From Eubacteriales bacterium (GTDB lineage Bacteria; Bacillota; Clostridia; Christensenellales; Aristaeellaceae): 40,198 nt of DNA. Made by a program: the position numbers and the translations under genes. Each line of letters opens with the position of its first letter. Position 1 is the stretch's first letter. The DNA is taken from positions 1-40,198 of the forward strand of contig JAQVQY010000008.1 of NCBI GenBank assembly GCA_028701335.1. Reading direction: 5' to 3'. The notes under the pieces are model-generated. The model was not told the origin of the DNA, did no database searches, and worked only from the letters and a program-made list of their open reading frames with translations. Below, piece after piece: positions 16,285-24,460 of the stretch.

Positions 16285-17286
16285 ATGAAAAGACTCGTCG
16301 TTATCCTTATCGCCGGTGTGATTCTGCTGGGTATGTCCTCTGGGTTCGCTGAGAACGATCCCTTTATCCAGGACATGGTGATCGCGCACTTGCCAAAAAC
16401 CGTCGGTGGCGCTTGGTTTACCCGCATGTACCAGGGGTTTGGCCAATACTCGGGAATGTCTGGTTCGGAAACATTCCAAATTGGCCCGAGCACAGGTGAT
16501 GCTGCTGCCCACAACGCAAACGTACAGGACCTTGTTGCCCAGGGTGTGGACGCTATCTGTGTCGTGCCATACGCGCCGGAGCAAATTGACGCTGAACTCG
16601 GCAAAGCACGCGCTGAAGGAACCATCGTTATTTCCAATGAAGGGACCAAGCTTCAGAATATTGATTATGATCTGGAAGCTTTCGATAATACGAAGTTTGG
16701 TCAAGGTGCTGCTGAACTCCTTGGCGAAGGCATGGGAGGCAAGGGTTCAATCATCGTTTTTGTCGGCAGCCTGGGCTCGACTGCCCATATGTCTTGGGCA
16801 AACAGCATAGTGGATACGATCCAAGCCAAATATCCAGATATCCAAGTGGCGAATAAAGACGGTGTCTTCATCGAAACCGGCAACAACGCTGCCAACTCAT
16901 ATGAGAAGGCCAAGGAAGCATTAAAAGCCTATCCGGAAGCCACCGGAATCTTCTGCCCATCAGCAACGGATACTCCATCTATCGCCCGTGCTATTCAGGA
17001 AGCTGGGTTGACGAACCAAATCACTTACGTTGCTGTCGGACTTCCCAACGCCGTACGCACTTATGTAAAGAGCGGAGACCTGGATGTAGTGGTATGCTGG
17101 GATCCAGCGGATGTTGGTTTGGCAATGTGCAAACTTGCTGCGGCGGCAAAATCAGGCTACGAAGTAAAAACAGGTGATGATCTTGGGGTGTTTGGATTCA
17201 ATAACGTAATAGTAGAGGGCAAAGTGGTTATGGGGTCCGAATGGCGTGTTCTCACGGCTGCGGAAATTGACGATTTTAACTACTAA
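16285..17286 (+). CDS. Sugar ABC transporter substrate-binding protein (RhaS/LsrB-like)
   Basis: This 333-residue type 1 periplasmic binding protein is closest in feel to the rhamnose/autoinducer-2 (RhaS, LsrB) branch: AHLPKTVGGAWFTRMYQGF near the N-terminus, GVDAICVVPYAPEQI, and VYVA-like ITYVAVGLPNAVR. The signal peptide is MKRLVVILIAGVILLGMSS with cleavage near GFAEN and no lipobox Cys. AGGAGG lies eight bases before the ATG. It is the first gene of the plus-strand operon and is followed by a strong hairpin, which fits higher expression than the transporter genes. The ligand is unknown. Confidence 0.87.
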   Translation: MKRLVVILIAGVILLGMSSGFAENDPFIQDMVIAHLPKTVGGAWFTRMYQGFGQYSGMSGSETFQIGPSTGDAAAHNANVQDLVAQGVDAICVVPYAPEQIDAELGKARAEGTIVISNEGTKLQNIDYDLEAFDNTKFGQGAAELLGEGMGGKGSIIVFVGSLGSTAHMSWANSIVDTIQAKYPDIQVANKDGVFIETGNNAANSYEKAKEALKAYPEATGIFCPSATDTPSIARAIQEAGLTNQITYVAVGLPNAVRTYVKSGDLDVVVCWDPADVGLAMCKLAAAAKSGYEVKTGDDLGVFGFNNVIVEGKVVMGSEWRVLTAAEIDDFNY

Positions 17287-17349
17287 TGTCGCGTAATGTT
17301 GGGACAATAATGGTGCTTCTGAAGATCTGTTTACAGACGATATGATATT

Positions 17350-17390
17350 GGGAGATGCGGATAAAAAGCATTATCCGCATCTCCCTTATT
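17350..17390 (+). terminator. Strong intra-operon hairpin after the binding-protein gene
   Basis: Perfect 15-bp arms (GGGAGATGCGGATAA and its complement) with a 6-base loop are followed by TTATTGTTGTT, 30 bases before the ATPase gene. The weak T-run suggests partial termination or mRNA 3'-end protection, the usual way to get more binding protein than transporter. Confidence 0.75.
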
Positions 17391-17419
17391 GTTGTTGGAT
17401 TCAGGCGAGGTAAAGAACT

Positions 17420-18919
17420 ATGGCTGATAAACTTGTTGAGCTAAAGACGATCAATAAAATGTTCTCCGGGGTCAGTGTTCTTAAAAATGTTGATCTCTCA
17501 GTTTATGCTGGAGAAGTGCTCTGTTTGGTGGGCGAAAATGGCAGCGGGAAATCCACTCTCATCAAAATCATCTCAGGGGTTTATCCCTATGAAGGCGGAG
17601 AATTATACCTTGCCGGAAAGCATTTCGCCAAGCCAACTCCCACCCAGTCAATTAACGAGGGTATTCAGGTTATTTACCAGGATTTTTCTGTGTTCTCCAA
17701 TCTGACAGTTGCGGAAAATATTGCCATGAGCAGTAACATCCAAAACAAGAAAAAGATAGTCAATTGGCGTAGAAATCATAAAATTGCCTCAGAAGCTCTC
17801 AAGAAAATTGACGTTAAGATGGATCTTGAAGCCGAGCTTGCCTCCTTGTCGGTCGCGCAAAAGCAGATTGTGGCGATTTCGCGCGCAATATCCCAAAAAG
17901 CGAAGCTGATTATAATGGATGAACCAACAACCGCTTTGACCCGCAAGGAAATAGACCGTCTGTTTGAAATAATTCGCGGTTTGAAAGCGCAAGGCATTGC
18001 GATCATTTTCGTTAGTCATAAACTGGATGAAGTTTTCGAGATTTGCGACAGAATAGCGGTTATTCGAAGCGGTGAAATTGTAGTGGATCTTCCAGTGGAA
18101 GAGTTCCCTCGTGACAAACTCGTCTATTATATGATTGGCAAGGATATACAGGAGGAATGTTTTGCCTGCAGCCCATCCGCTGAAAATCCAATGATTCGGG
18201 TCAACAATATATCCCGCAGAGGCGAATTTCGAAATGTCAGCTTTTCTGTCCGCCCTGGCGAAATTTTGGCAATAACCGGTCAACTCGGATCCGGAAGGAC
18301 AGAGCTTGCGTTATCTCTTTTTGGGATTAATCCCATACAATCCGGAGAAATTTTCATTCAGGGGAAAAAAGTAAAGATAAAAAACCAAAGGGAAGCCCGG
18401 AAATTGGGCATCGCATATCTTCCTGAAGACAGACTATCAGAAGGTCTATACATGAATCGCTCGCTGGGTGATAACTTCTCATCAGTTATTATCAGTCAGC
18501 TTAAAAACAGGTTTGGAATTATCAAGAACGCGGTATTGGAATCAAATTCCAATTATTGGATAGAGAAACTTGGCATGACACGAAAACGGTACACCACACC
18601 TGCATCGGATTTCTCCGGAGGAAATCAGCAGCGCATTGTCCTGGGAAAGTGGCTTGCGACAAGCCCGAAGATTTTCGTTCTCAACGGCCCAACGGTTGGG
18701 GTGGATGTAAAGTCAAAAAGCGAAATTCACGCAGTTATAAAAGATTTGGCTGCGCAAGGGATGGCCGTAATTATTATATCTGACGATATCGGCGAAATAC
18801 TGTCTACGTCAAGTAAAGTAATTGTCATGCGTGACCATCATATTATTTTTGAAGGAAATACATGTGACATCAGCCACCAGGAGTTGAACGCGCAAATTCT
18901 GTCCAGTCAGGCAAACTGA
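17420..18919 (+). CDS. Sugar ABC transporter ATP-binding protein, system 2, with degenerate second domain
   Basis: This is a 499-residue tandem nucleotide-binding protein. Domain 1 is complete: Walker A GENGSGKST, Walker B LIIMDEPTTAL, H-loop VSHKLDEV, with a non-standard signature LSVAQKQ. Domain 2 keeps the signature SGGNQQRIVLGKWL but its Walker B reads FVLNGPTVGVDV, so the Asp and catalytic Glu of the usual LDEPT are Asn and Gly, and the switch His is Asp (IISDD). Domain 2 is therefore likely unable to hydrolyse ATP, giving an asymmetric motor. It starts 134 bases after the binding-protein stop. Confidence 0.9.
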   Translation: MADKLVELKTINKMFSGVSVLKNVDLSVYAGEVLCLVGENGSGKSTLIKIISGVYPYEGGELYLAGKHFAKPTPTQSINEGIQVIYQDFSVFSNLTVAENIAMSSNIQNKKKIVNWRRNHKIASEALKKIDVKMDLEAELASLSVAQKQIVAISRAISQKAKLIIMDEPTTALTRKEIDRLFEIIRGLKAQGIAIIFVSHKLDEVFEICDRIAVIRSGEIVVDLPVEEFPRDKLVYYMIGKDIQEECFACSPSAENPMIRVNNISRRGEFRNVSFSVRPGEILAITGQLGSGRTELALSLFGINPIQSGEIFIQGKKVKIKNQREARKLGIAYLPEDRLSEGLYMNRSLGDNFSSVIISQLKNRFGIIKNAVLESNSNYWIEKLGMTRKRYTTPASDFSGGNQQRIVLGKWLATSPKIFVLNGPTVGVDVKSKSEIHAVIKDLAAQGMAVIIISDDIGEILSTSSKVIVMRDHHIIFEGNTCDISHQELNAQILSSQAN

Positions 18920-18987
18920 ATCGCAATGTCCGCCAAGCGGTGTTCCTGGAATCCTGCCTGCCTGCAGATATCTTTAAAGAGGTAAAA

Positions 18988-19998
18988 ATGATTAAGCGTA
19001 TTGTCCTGAAGAATGAATTTTTGTCGTTGTCGATGATACTCCTGTTTGGAATCATCTTCGGCATTGCCAACCCAACTTTTTTAAGCCTAATCAACATATT
19101 GGATCTCTTGAAAATGTGCGTAAAACCAGCAATTTTCGCATGTGGAGTTATGATTGTCCTGATCAGTGGCGGCATTGACATGAGTTTTCTTTGGATTGGC
19201 ATGTTTTCTGCCTATTCTACATCGAAACTATTCTCAATTGTGCAGGCAAATGGGACAATTGTCCCTTTTGCTGTCATCTTGCTTGTCAGCATGTTTATCG
19301 GCGCCCTGCTGGGGAGCATTAATTCATTGTTGGTATCGAAGTTCAGAATTCCGGTTTTCATCGCGACACTGAGCTCAGCAAACATCTTTATGGGTATCAT
19401 GTTTCAGTTTGTCGGTAGCGAATATATTTTCCCGGAACAAATGCCCCAATCGATGATTGAATTTTCCAATAAATTGCTTTTCAGTTTTCCTTCACAAGGC
19501 GGCACTTTGGTTGGGCTGCATGTTTCAGTATTATATGCCATTGCCGCCCTTCTGATAACGCATCTTGTCATGCGTTACACAATGATGGGACGCAGCGTAT
19601 ATGCCCTGGGCGGAGATGCTTCCTCCGCGGAGCGGGTGGGATTCAGCCTGATAAAAACCAACTTGTTTGTTTTCATGATGGCCGGTCTAATTGCCGGCCT
19701 CGCCGGTGCAATTGCCATTAGTAATATTCAGGTTGCAAATCCCTATGATTTCCAAGGGCAGGAGCTGACTGTAACCGCTGCTGTCATTATCGGCGGCACA
19801 AGAGTGACCGGCGGGAAGGGAAGTGTTTTGGGAGTCGCATTGGGAGTATTGCTTACAAATTTGATATCTCAAAATCTGATTCTGGTGGGCGTACCTCCTG
19901 AATACAACAAGTTTGTGTTTGGCCTCCTGATAATATTCGCGACAATCGTGCAGGCTGTACAAGAGCGGGCACGGAAAGCCTTGTATCGGGGCTTATAA
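18988..19998 (+). CDS. Sugar ABC transporter permease 2a
   Basis: This is a 336-residue BPD_transp_2 permease with many hydrophobic helices. Motifs include ISGGIDMSFLWIGMFSAY, INSLLVSKFRIPVFIATLSS, YALGGDASSAERVGF and IIGGTRVTGGKGSVLG. I use the ATG at 18988, which follows AAAGAGG, instead of the ORF-track start at 18940 that adds a hydrophilic extension with no ribosome site. It is followed after 11 bases by its partner permease. Confidence 0.88.
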   Translation: MIKRIVLKNEFLSLSMILLFGIIFGIANPTFLSLINILDLLKMCVKPAIFACGVMIVLISGGIDMSFLWIGMFSAYSTSKLFSIVQANGTIVPFAVILLVSMFIGALLGSINSLLVSKFRIPVFIATLSSANIFMGIMFQFVGSEYIFPEQMPQSMIEFSNKLLFSFPSQGGTLVGLHVSVLYAIAALLITHLVMRYTMMGRSVYALGGDASSAERVGFSLIKTNLFVFMMAGLIAGLAGAIAISNIQVANPYDFQGQELTVTAAVIIGGTRVTGGKGSVLGVALGVLLTNLISQNLILVGVPPEYNKFVFGLLIIFATIVQAVQERARKALYRGL

Positions 19999-20009
19999 AG
20001 AGGGGAATT

Positions 20010-21068
20010 ATGATGAGAATTATCCGAAAAATTGACAATAAAACGCTGCAACTGGCGGTGATATGTGTTGTTTTATTCACCGTGATGGCATTTATCAGGC
20101 CGAAGTTCACCAGCAGCGCGAATATCTACTCCATGATGATGCAGATTGGCACATCAGGATTGTTTGCGGTCTGTATCGCGATTGTGTATCTTTCACGAGG
20201 TATTGACTTGTCAATAATCAGCATCGCAAACTTAGTCGGCATTATATGCGGTGTTATCTTTCGGACGGCACTTAATGAATCTTCTTCTGATGCGGAAGTA
20301 ACGGGTGTTATTCTTTTATGTGTGCTCATCGGCATCTTTATCGGAATGCTTTGCGGTTTCATTAATGGACTGCTAATCGCTGAACTTGGTATTTTCCCCA
20401 TCCTGGTCACATTGGCAACTCAAAACATTTTTATGGGGATATCCATGATTATCACACAGGGCCGTGCTGAAACGGATATTCCCAAGTCCCTGATCCAGTT
20501 TGCGGACTCAAGTATTCTCAGTATTGGGGATTTCCGGGGCATCCCAATTATATTGCTTTTGTTTCTTGCCATATATGTTTCCTTATCCGTCATCGTTCAC
20601 AAAACGCCTTTCGGATTCAAGCTTCAATGGCATGGATCCAACAGCCGGGTCTCCTTCTTCAATGCGATTGACAACAAGAGGGTAATTTATACGACTTATA
20701 TTTTGAGTGGCGCTGTGGCTGCGGTCGGTGGCCTAATTATTACGGGGCGTACAGGCTCTGCCAAAGCAGATTATGGTGGCAACGCTGTTTTCCAAGCCTT
20801 GCTTACATGCGTATTGGCGGGTATCAGCCCTCTTGGAGGACGGGGCAAAGTATATAACCTTATCCTGTCATTAATGGCACTCCAGTTTCTGAGCACGGGT
20901 TTTAATATGCTTCGCATCAGCCCGCTTATCAGGGACTCGCTTTATGGCTTTTTGCTTGTTTTCTCTATTATCATGGAGTATTTGATTGAGAAGAGAAGGG
21001 TTAATATGCTGAACAAAAAGACAATGTTGACAGAGAGAATGACTGCATCGAGATACACGCGATCGTGA
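20010..21068 (+). CDS. Sugar ABC transporter permease 2b
   Basis: This 352-residue second channel subunit has LSRGIDLSIISIANL, NGLLIAELGIFPILVTLATQN, HGSNSRVSFFNAI and AGISPLGGRGKVYN in the family order. AGAGGGG precedes the ATG. The C-terminal ~25 residues are basic and unlike the rest, possibly extended by loss of an earlier stop. It is the last intact gene of the plus-strand operon, and no clear terminator follows. No metabolic enzyme accompanies system 2, in contrast to system 1. Confidence 0.88.
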   Translation: MMRIIRKIDNKTLQLAVICVVLFTVMAFIRPKFTSSANIYSMMMQIGTSGLFAVCIAIVYLSRGIDLSIISIANLVGIICGVIFRTALNESSSDAEVTGVILLCVLIGIFIGMLCGFINGLLIAELGIFPILVTLATQNIFMGISMIITQGRAETDIPKSLIQFADSSILSIGDFRGIPIILLLFLAIYVSLSVIVHKTPFGFKLQWHGSNSRVSFFNAIDNKRVIYTTYILSGAVAAVGGLIITGRTGSAKADYGGNAVFQALLTCVLAGISPLGGRGKVYNLILSLMALQFLSTGFNMLRISPLIRDSLYGFLLVFSIIMEYLIEKRRVNMLNKKTMLTERMTASRYTRS

Positions 21069-21389
21069 ACGTTTATACGTGTCAACATATTGAAATGGTG
21101 GCTTTTCGTCTTATCATCTGAAATCGACAGGAAATCACGTCCAAGATTCGTTTCCACCATGAGTTTGCAAATTTTTATTCTTTCCCAGCGGCACTTCTGG
21201 CACAGGAGATACTGTGAACATAAACTGTTGCCGCCTTCTTCCACGCTGATGCTTTTTTTACAGCAGTCGAATTGGCGTGATAATCTTTGGAAATGAAACA
21301 GAATTGGATGATAAATCAAATGCTCCCCTGATTGCGCCGGATATTTACTACATTGATTCTTTTCACAAGAGATAGAACAATATGATTAA
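21069..21389. other. A/T-rich region without a supportable gene
   Basis: Short frames on both strands (for example minus 20942-21319 and plus 21090-21296) lack ribosome sites and recognisable motifs, and the longest one runs into the permease gene. It looks like decayed DNA at the right margin of the sugar island. Confidence 0.5.
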
Positions 21390-21787
21390 ATGAACTATGT
21401 TCTCATGAAATTACAAATGAAACACCGGTATCATTGTCATAATGCACCCTTTGGAAAGCATCCTCAGTTGGACAGCAACCACATCTTCTGTGATGAGGCT
21501 GGGTTTGTATATATTGTCGACCCGAAAATAACGCCAGTTGCATTCATATTTCCAGGGATAAAGAAATAATTTCCATTTTCATTAAAAAAGCAATTATGTG
21601 TGATGACTCATTTGTTCTTAACGATTTTGATGAACAAGATGCATGGCAAAAAGCAGATATCAATCGCTTCTTCTGGGATAGAGAACCCCAATGTCTCAGC
21701 TTTGTCCGGAGTGAGGAGGCAACGGCAGACCAGATACCGATAAATAGAGCTATTGGAATATTTACTGGATTAGAGCCCGATGCATAA
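21390..21787 (+). pseudogene. Frameshifted gene of unknown family
   Basis: One frame runs from ATG 21390 (or 21417) to a TAA at 21567 and contains HIFCDEAGFVYIVDPK. A second frame takes over exactly there (DKEIISIFIKKAIMCDD) and runs to 21787. Joined across a one-base shift near 21558 (the CCAGGGA run) they give a coherent acidic/aromatic protein of about 130 residues. I do not recognise the family. The ORF track shows only the second half. It is followed at 21789-21809 by a CACTTCC/GGAAGTG hairpin. Confidence 0.5.
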
Positions 21788-21890
21788 ACACTTCCTCAAA
21801 TGGGAAGTGCCTCTCAGTATGGCGCCAAGCCCAACAAAGCAGTTCACCCTGGCACAACAGCTTCTTGGCAGTCTGCCGATTCCTGCCCCT

Positions 21891-23777
21891 CTATTCAATC
21901 ACCTGGATAAAGTCACACAGCCATTCCATCTCCAGGATGTCGTAGGGCTTCAGGTCGTTGTTTTCCCAGACGCGCAGGATGCCGTCCTGGTCCCTGATGG
22001 GGCCGTGGAAGGGGTTGAAGTGGCCGCGGCCGATAGCGTCCCGGAGGTATTTCAGCAGATTTTCCCCCTGGGTGTTCAGGTCCTTTCCCAACAGGAAGCG
22101 CAGGACGCCGGCGCCGAGACCCCACCAGAGGCCGGCCACCGAGGGGTCGCCCTGGTCGATGATGCGCAGGATGTCCAGGCTGCCATTCAGGTAACTGCGG
22201 ACAATCTCCGTGTAGTACTGGCCCCAGTCCCACTGGGGGGCCGCCAGGTACTGCACCAGCTCGCCCCGCTCATTGAGCCGGCCTACGAGGCTGAAGACAT
22301 GCTCCGGCATTTCCACCCGCATAGCCCCCTTCACCAGGGGGGTATAGGCTGCGTCCGCCCCTAAAGACGCCGCAGCCTGAAGGCCCTGGATGCTGGTCTC
22401 AGGCTCATCGGGCAAAACACCCCGCCACACCAGGAGCACCTGGGCCTCGGGCCTTACGGACCTGACCCCCAGGCCAAAGGCGTTGATGTCCGCCGTGTGG
22501 CGGCGGTAGGTGATACGCGGGGTGATGTAGGCGATGCGCCCCGTGCGGGTGGCCATGCCGGCCGCCGCCCCGCAGAGGAACATGGGCTCATAATAGCGGC
22601 CATAGTAGGTGCTCACCCGGCGGTCCTGGCGCGCGCGGGAGTAAACCAGGGTGAGGCAGTCCGGGTGCTCCAGGGCAAAGCGCAGCGCCGGCAGGGTGAG
22701 GGTGGAGGCGGTGATGAGCAAGAGCTCAGCCCCTGATGCCTCTTCATTGAGCCTGTCATAGACGTTCTCGGGCGTGAGATTGTCCACAAAGCTGGACATG
22801 ACCTGTTCCCCAAAGGCTTCCTGCATCACCCGGCGGCCCGCCTCGTGGGCGCCCAGCCAGTTGTCCTCCTCACGGCCCGTGGCATAGGCGAACACCACCC
22901 GCGCGCTCCTGCGCTGGCTGAAAAGGCGGCTGATCAGCCCCGGGGCGGCCGGCTCCGCGGGGCTTAATACCAGCTCCGGCTCCGCCTCCGGCTGGCTCAG
23001 GAGCTCCATCTGCGGGGCCAGGAGGTCGATGCGCTCTTTCACCTGGCTGATGACCACGCCCTCCGGCAGGCCGTAAATCCTTAAATATTCCAAAAAGGCG
23101 TCCCCCAGGGGCAGGGGGCGCCGGGCCTGGCCGTAAGCCGCCTCAAACTGGAGGTACATGGCGTTGAAGTTGACATCCACCGGCAGCCCCCGGCGGATGA
23201 GCCGGGCCTCAATGCGGCTGAGCTGCTCATATTTTTGTTTGCTGGAAAGCTGAATGTTCTTAAACAGGCCCTTCTTGTCATAGCTCAGGTAGGCGTAGTA
23301 CACGGCGGTGTCCGGGTCGCCCTCGTCCAGCTGTGGCACCACCCGGGTGATCTCCGCCTGCACGGTGGGCGCGTCAAAGTACTTGAGGATGCTGACCCGC
23401 TTGTTGCCCTCCACCACATAGTAGCGCCAGAGGTATTCGTAGACCTGGATGGGATCCCGCAGGCCTTCTGACATATGGATGGCGCAGAGGCTGATCCACT
23501 TGGAGGCGAACTCGCTGAGCGGCGGGTGCAGGGGCATGAAATTGTCCGCGAAGGAGCGGGCGCGGGAGGTCGTGTAGGTGCCCGCCACCCGGCTTAGGGA
23601 TATCTCCCGCTGGGGCTGCTTCATGTACGCCACGGGATGGGTATCCCCGGTGATATCGTCCAGCGCCGCCAGATAGCCCCGCTGGCCCCGGGCGATCCGG
23701 GCGCTCAACTCTCTCTGCCCCAGGCGATTGGCCCGGTCATAATTAAACCGGGCTTGCTGGTTAAACCTGGCTTCCAT
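21891..23777 (-). CDS. Cytosolic ParB-like/BMP (PnrA-type) fusion protein
   Basis: The protein has 628 residues and no signal peptide. The N-terminal third contains DPIQVYEYLWRYYVVEGNKR followed by VSILKYFDAP, the ParB/sulfiredoxin-fold EGNKR motif. After a linker (about 280) the C-terminal ~340 residues resemble Bmp/PnrA-like nucleoside-binding proteins: VVFAYATGREEDNWLGAHEAG, YYEPMFLCGAAAGMATRTGRIAYI, LGADAAYTPL. BMP domains are normally lipoprotein receptors, so a cytosolic copy fused to a ParB-like domain suggests an intracellular nucleoside/nucleotide sensor. I chose the ATG at 23777 for its GGGGAGGG site; it overlaps the phosphoesterase gene by 17 bases. It is the last gene of the par operon. 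Confidence 0.75.
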   Translation of the reverse strand: MEARFNQQARFNYDRANRLGQRELSARIARGQRGYLAALDDITGDTHPVAYMKQPQREISLSRVAGTYTTSRARSFADNFMPLHPPLSEFASKWISLCAIHMSEGLRDPIQVYEYLWRYYVVEGNKRVSILKYFDAPTVQAEITRVVPQLDEGDPDTAVYYAYLSYDKKGLFKNIQLSSKQKYEQLSRIEARLIRRGLPVDVNFNAMYLQFEAAYGQARRPLPLGDAFLEYLRIYGLPEGVVISQVKERIDLLAPQMELLSQPEAEPELVLSPAEPAAPGLISRLFSQRRSARVVFAYATGREEDNWLGAHEAGRRVMQEAFGEQVMSSFVDNLTPENVYDRLNEEASGAELLLITASTLTLPALRFALEHPDCLTLVYSRARQDRRVSTYYGRYYEPMFLCGAAAGMATRTGRIAYITPRITYRRHTADINAFGLGVRSVRPEAQVLLVWRGVLPDEPETSIQGLQAAASLGADAAYTPLVKGAMRVEMPEHVFSLVGRLNERGELVQYLAAPQWDWGQYYTEIVRSYLNGSLDILRIIDQGDPSVAGLWWGLGAGVLRFLLGKDLNTQGENLLKYLRDAIGRGHFNPFHGPIRDQDGILRVWENNDLKPYDILEMEWLCDFIQVIE

Positions 23778-24444
23778 AGGCCCTCCCCCAGTCATAGCGG
23801 GTCTTGATGTAACTCAGGCGCTTCCTGCGCCCCGGCTTTTCAAACTGAAGGTCCAGCACCTGATAGCCAAAGGCGTTGATAATCACGGTGTTGTCGTATT
23901 GGATCTCCCGGGGAGCCGCCGGGCCATAGTTGGTATGAACATGGCCATGGAAATGGTATTTGGGGCCAAACAAATCAATCAGCGCCCGGTAGGCCTTAAA
24001 ACCCTGGTGAAAGGCGCCGCTTATGTCCCCCAGGCCCCTGGCCGGGACGTGGGTCACCAGCACATCAAAGCCGCCGTGGAAACTGATCTCAGGCAGGCGG
24101 CGGGTAATCTGGCGCGCCGCGTCCCGCTCGGAATAGTGGAAGGGCTTGGGGCTGGAAGCCAGCGCCCCGCCAAAGCCGATGAAGCGGATGCCCCTGAAGA
24201 CCTGCATCCTTTCCTCCAGGTTATCACAACCCTCCGGCGGGTGCTGGAGGAAGTGGCCGTCATGGTTGCCGTGGACATAGAAAAGCGGGGCCGCCACCAT
24301 GGTGGTGAGAAAGGAGAGGTAACTGGCCTTCAGATCCCCGCAGGCGATGATTACGTCCACGCCGCGGAAGGCCTGGCGGTCAAAAAAATCCCAGATAAAG
24401 CGGCTTTCCTCATCCGCCACCACCAGCGCCCGCAGCTTAACCAT
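23761..24444 (-). CDS. Calcineurin-like metallophosphoesterase
   Basis: The protein has 227 residues with the family's motifs in order: ADEES (where Asp-x-His is usual, here Asp-Glu-Glu), CGDLKASYLSF, HGNHDGHF, THVPARG and FHGHVHTNYG. The first His ligand is replaced by Glu, while the remaining dinuclear-metal ligands are present. It is probably a cytoplasmic phosphodiesterase or phosphatase with an unknown substrate. It lies 16 bases downstream of parB, and its end overlaps the BMP-fusion start, so the phosphoesterase and a putative nucleoside sensor are made together. Confidence 0.85.
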   Translation of the reverse strand: MVKLRALVVADEESRFIWDFFDRQAFRGVDVIIACGDLKASYLSFLTTMVAAPLFYVHGNHDGHFLQHPPEGCDNLEERMQVFRGIRFIGFGGALASSPKPFHYSERDAARQITRRLPEISFHGGFDVLVTHVPARGLGDISGAFHQGFKAYRALIDLFGPKYHFHGHVHTNYGPAAPREIQYDNTVIINAFGYQVLDLQFEKPGRRKRLSYIKTRYDWGRAYGSQV

Positions 24445-24460
24445 AATAATTTATACCCTG

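Noticed and set aside
20942-21319. Minus-strand 125-residue ORF after permease 2b, with several Cys
   Set aside because: It runs into the permease gene, lacks a ribosome site and has no recognisable zinc-finger spacing.
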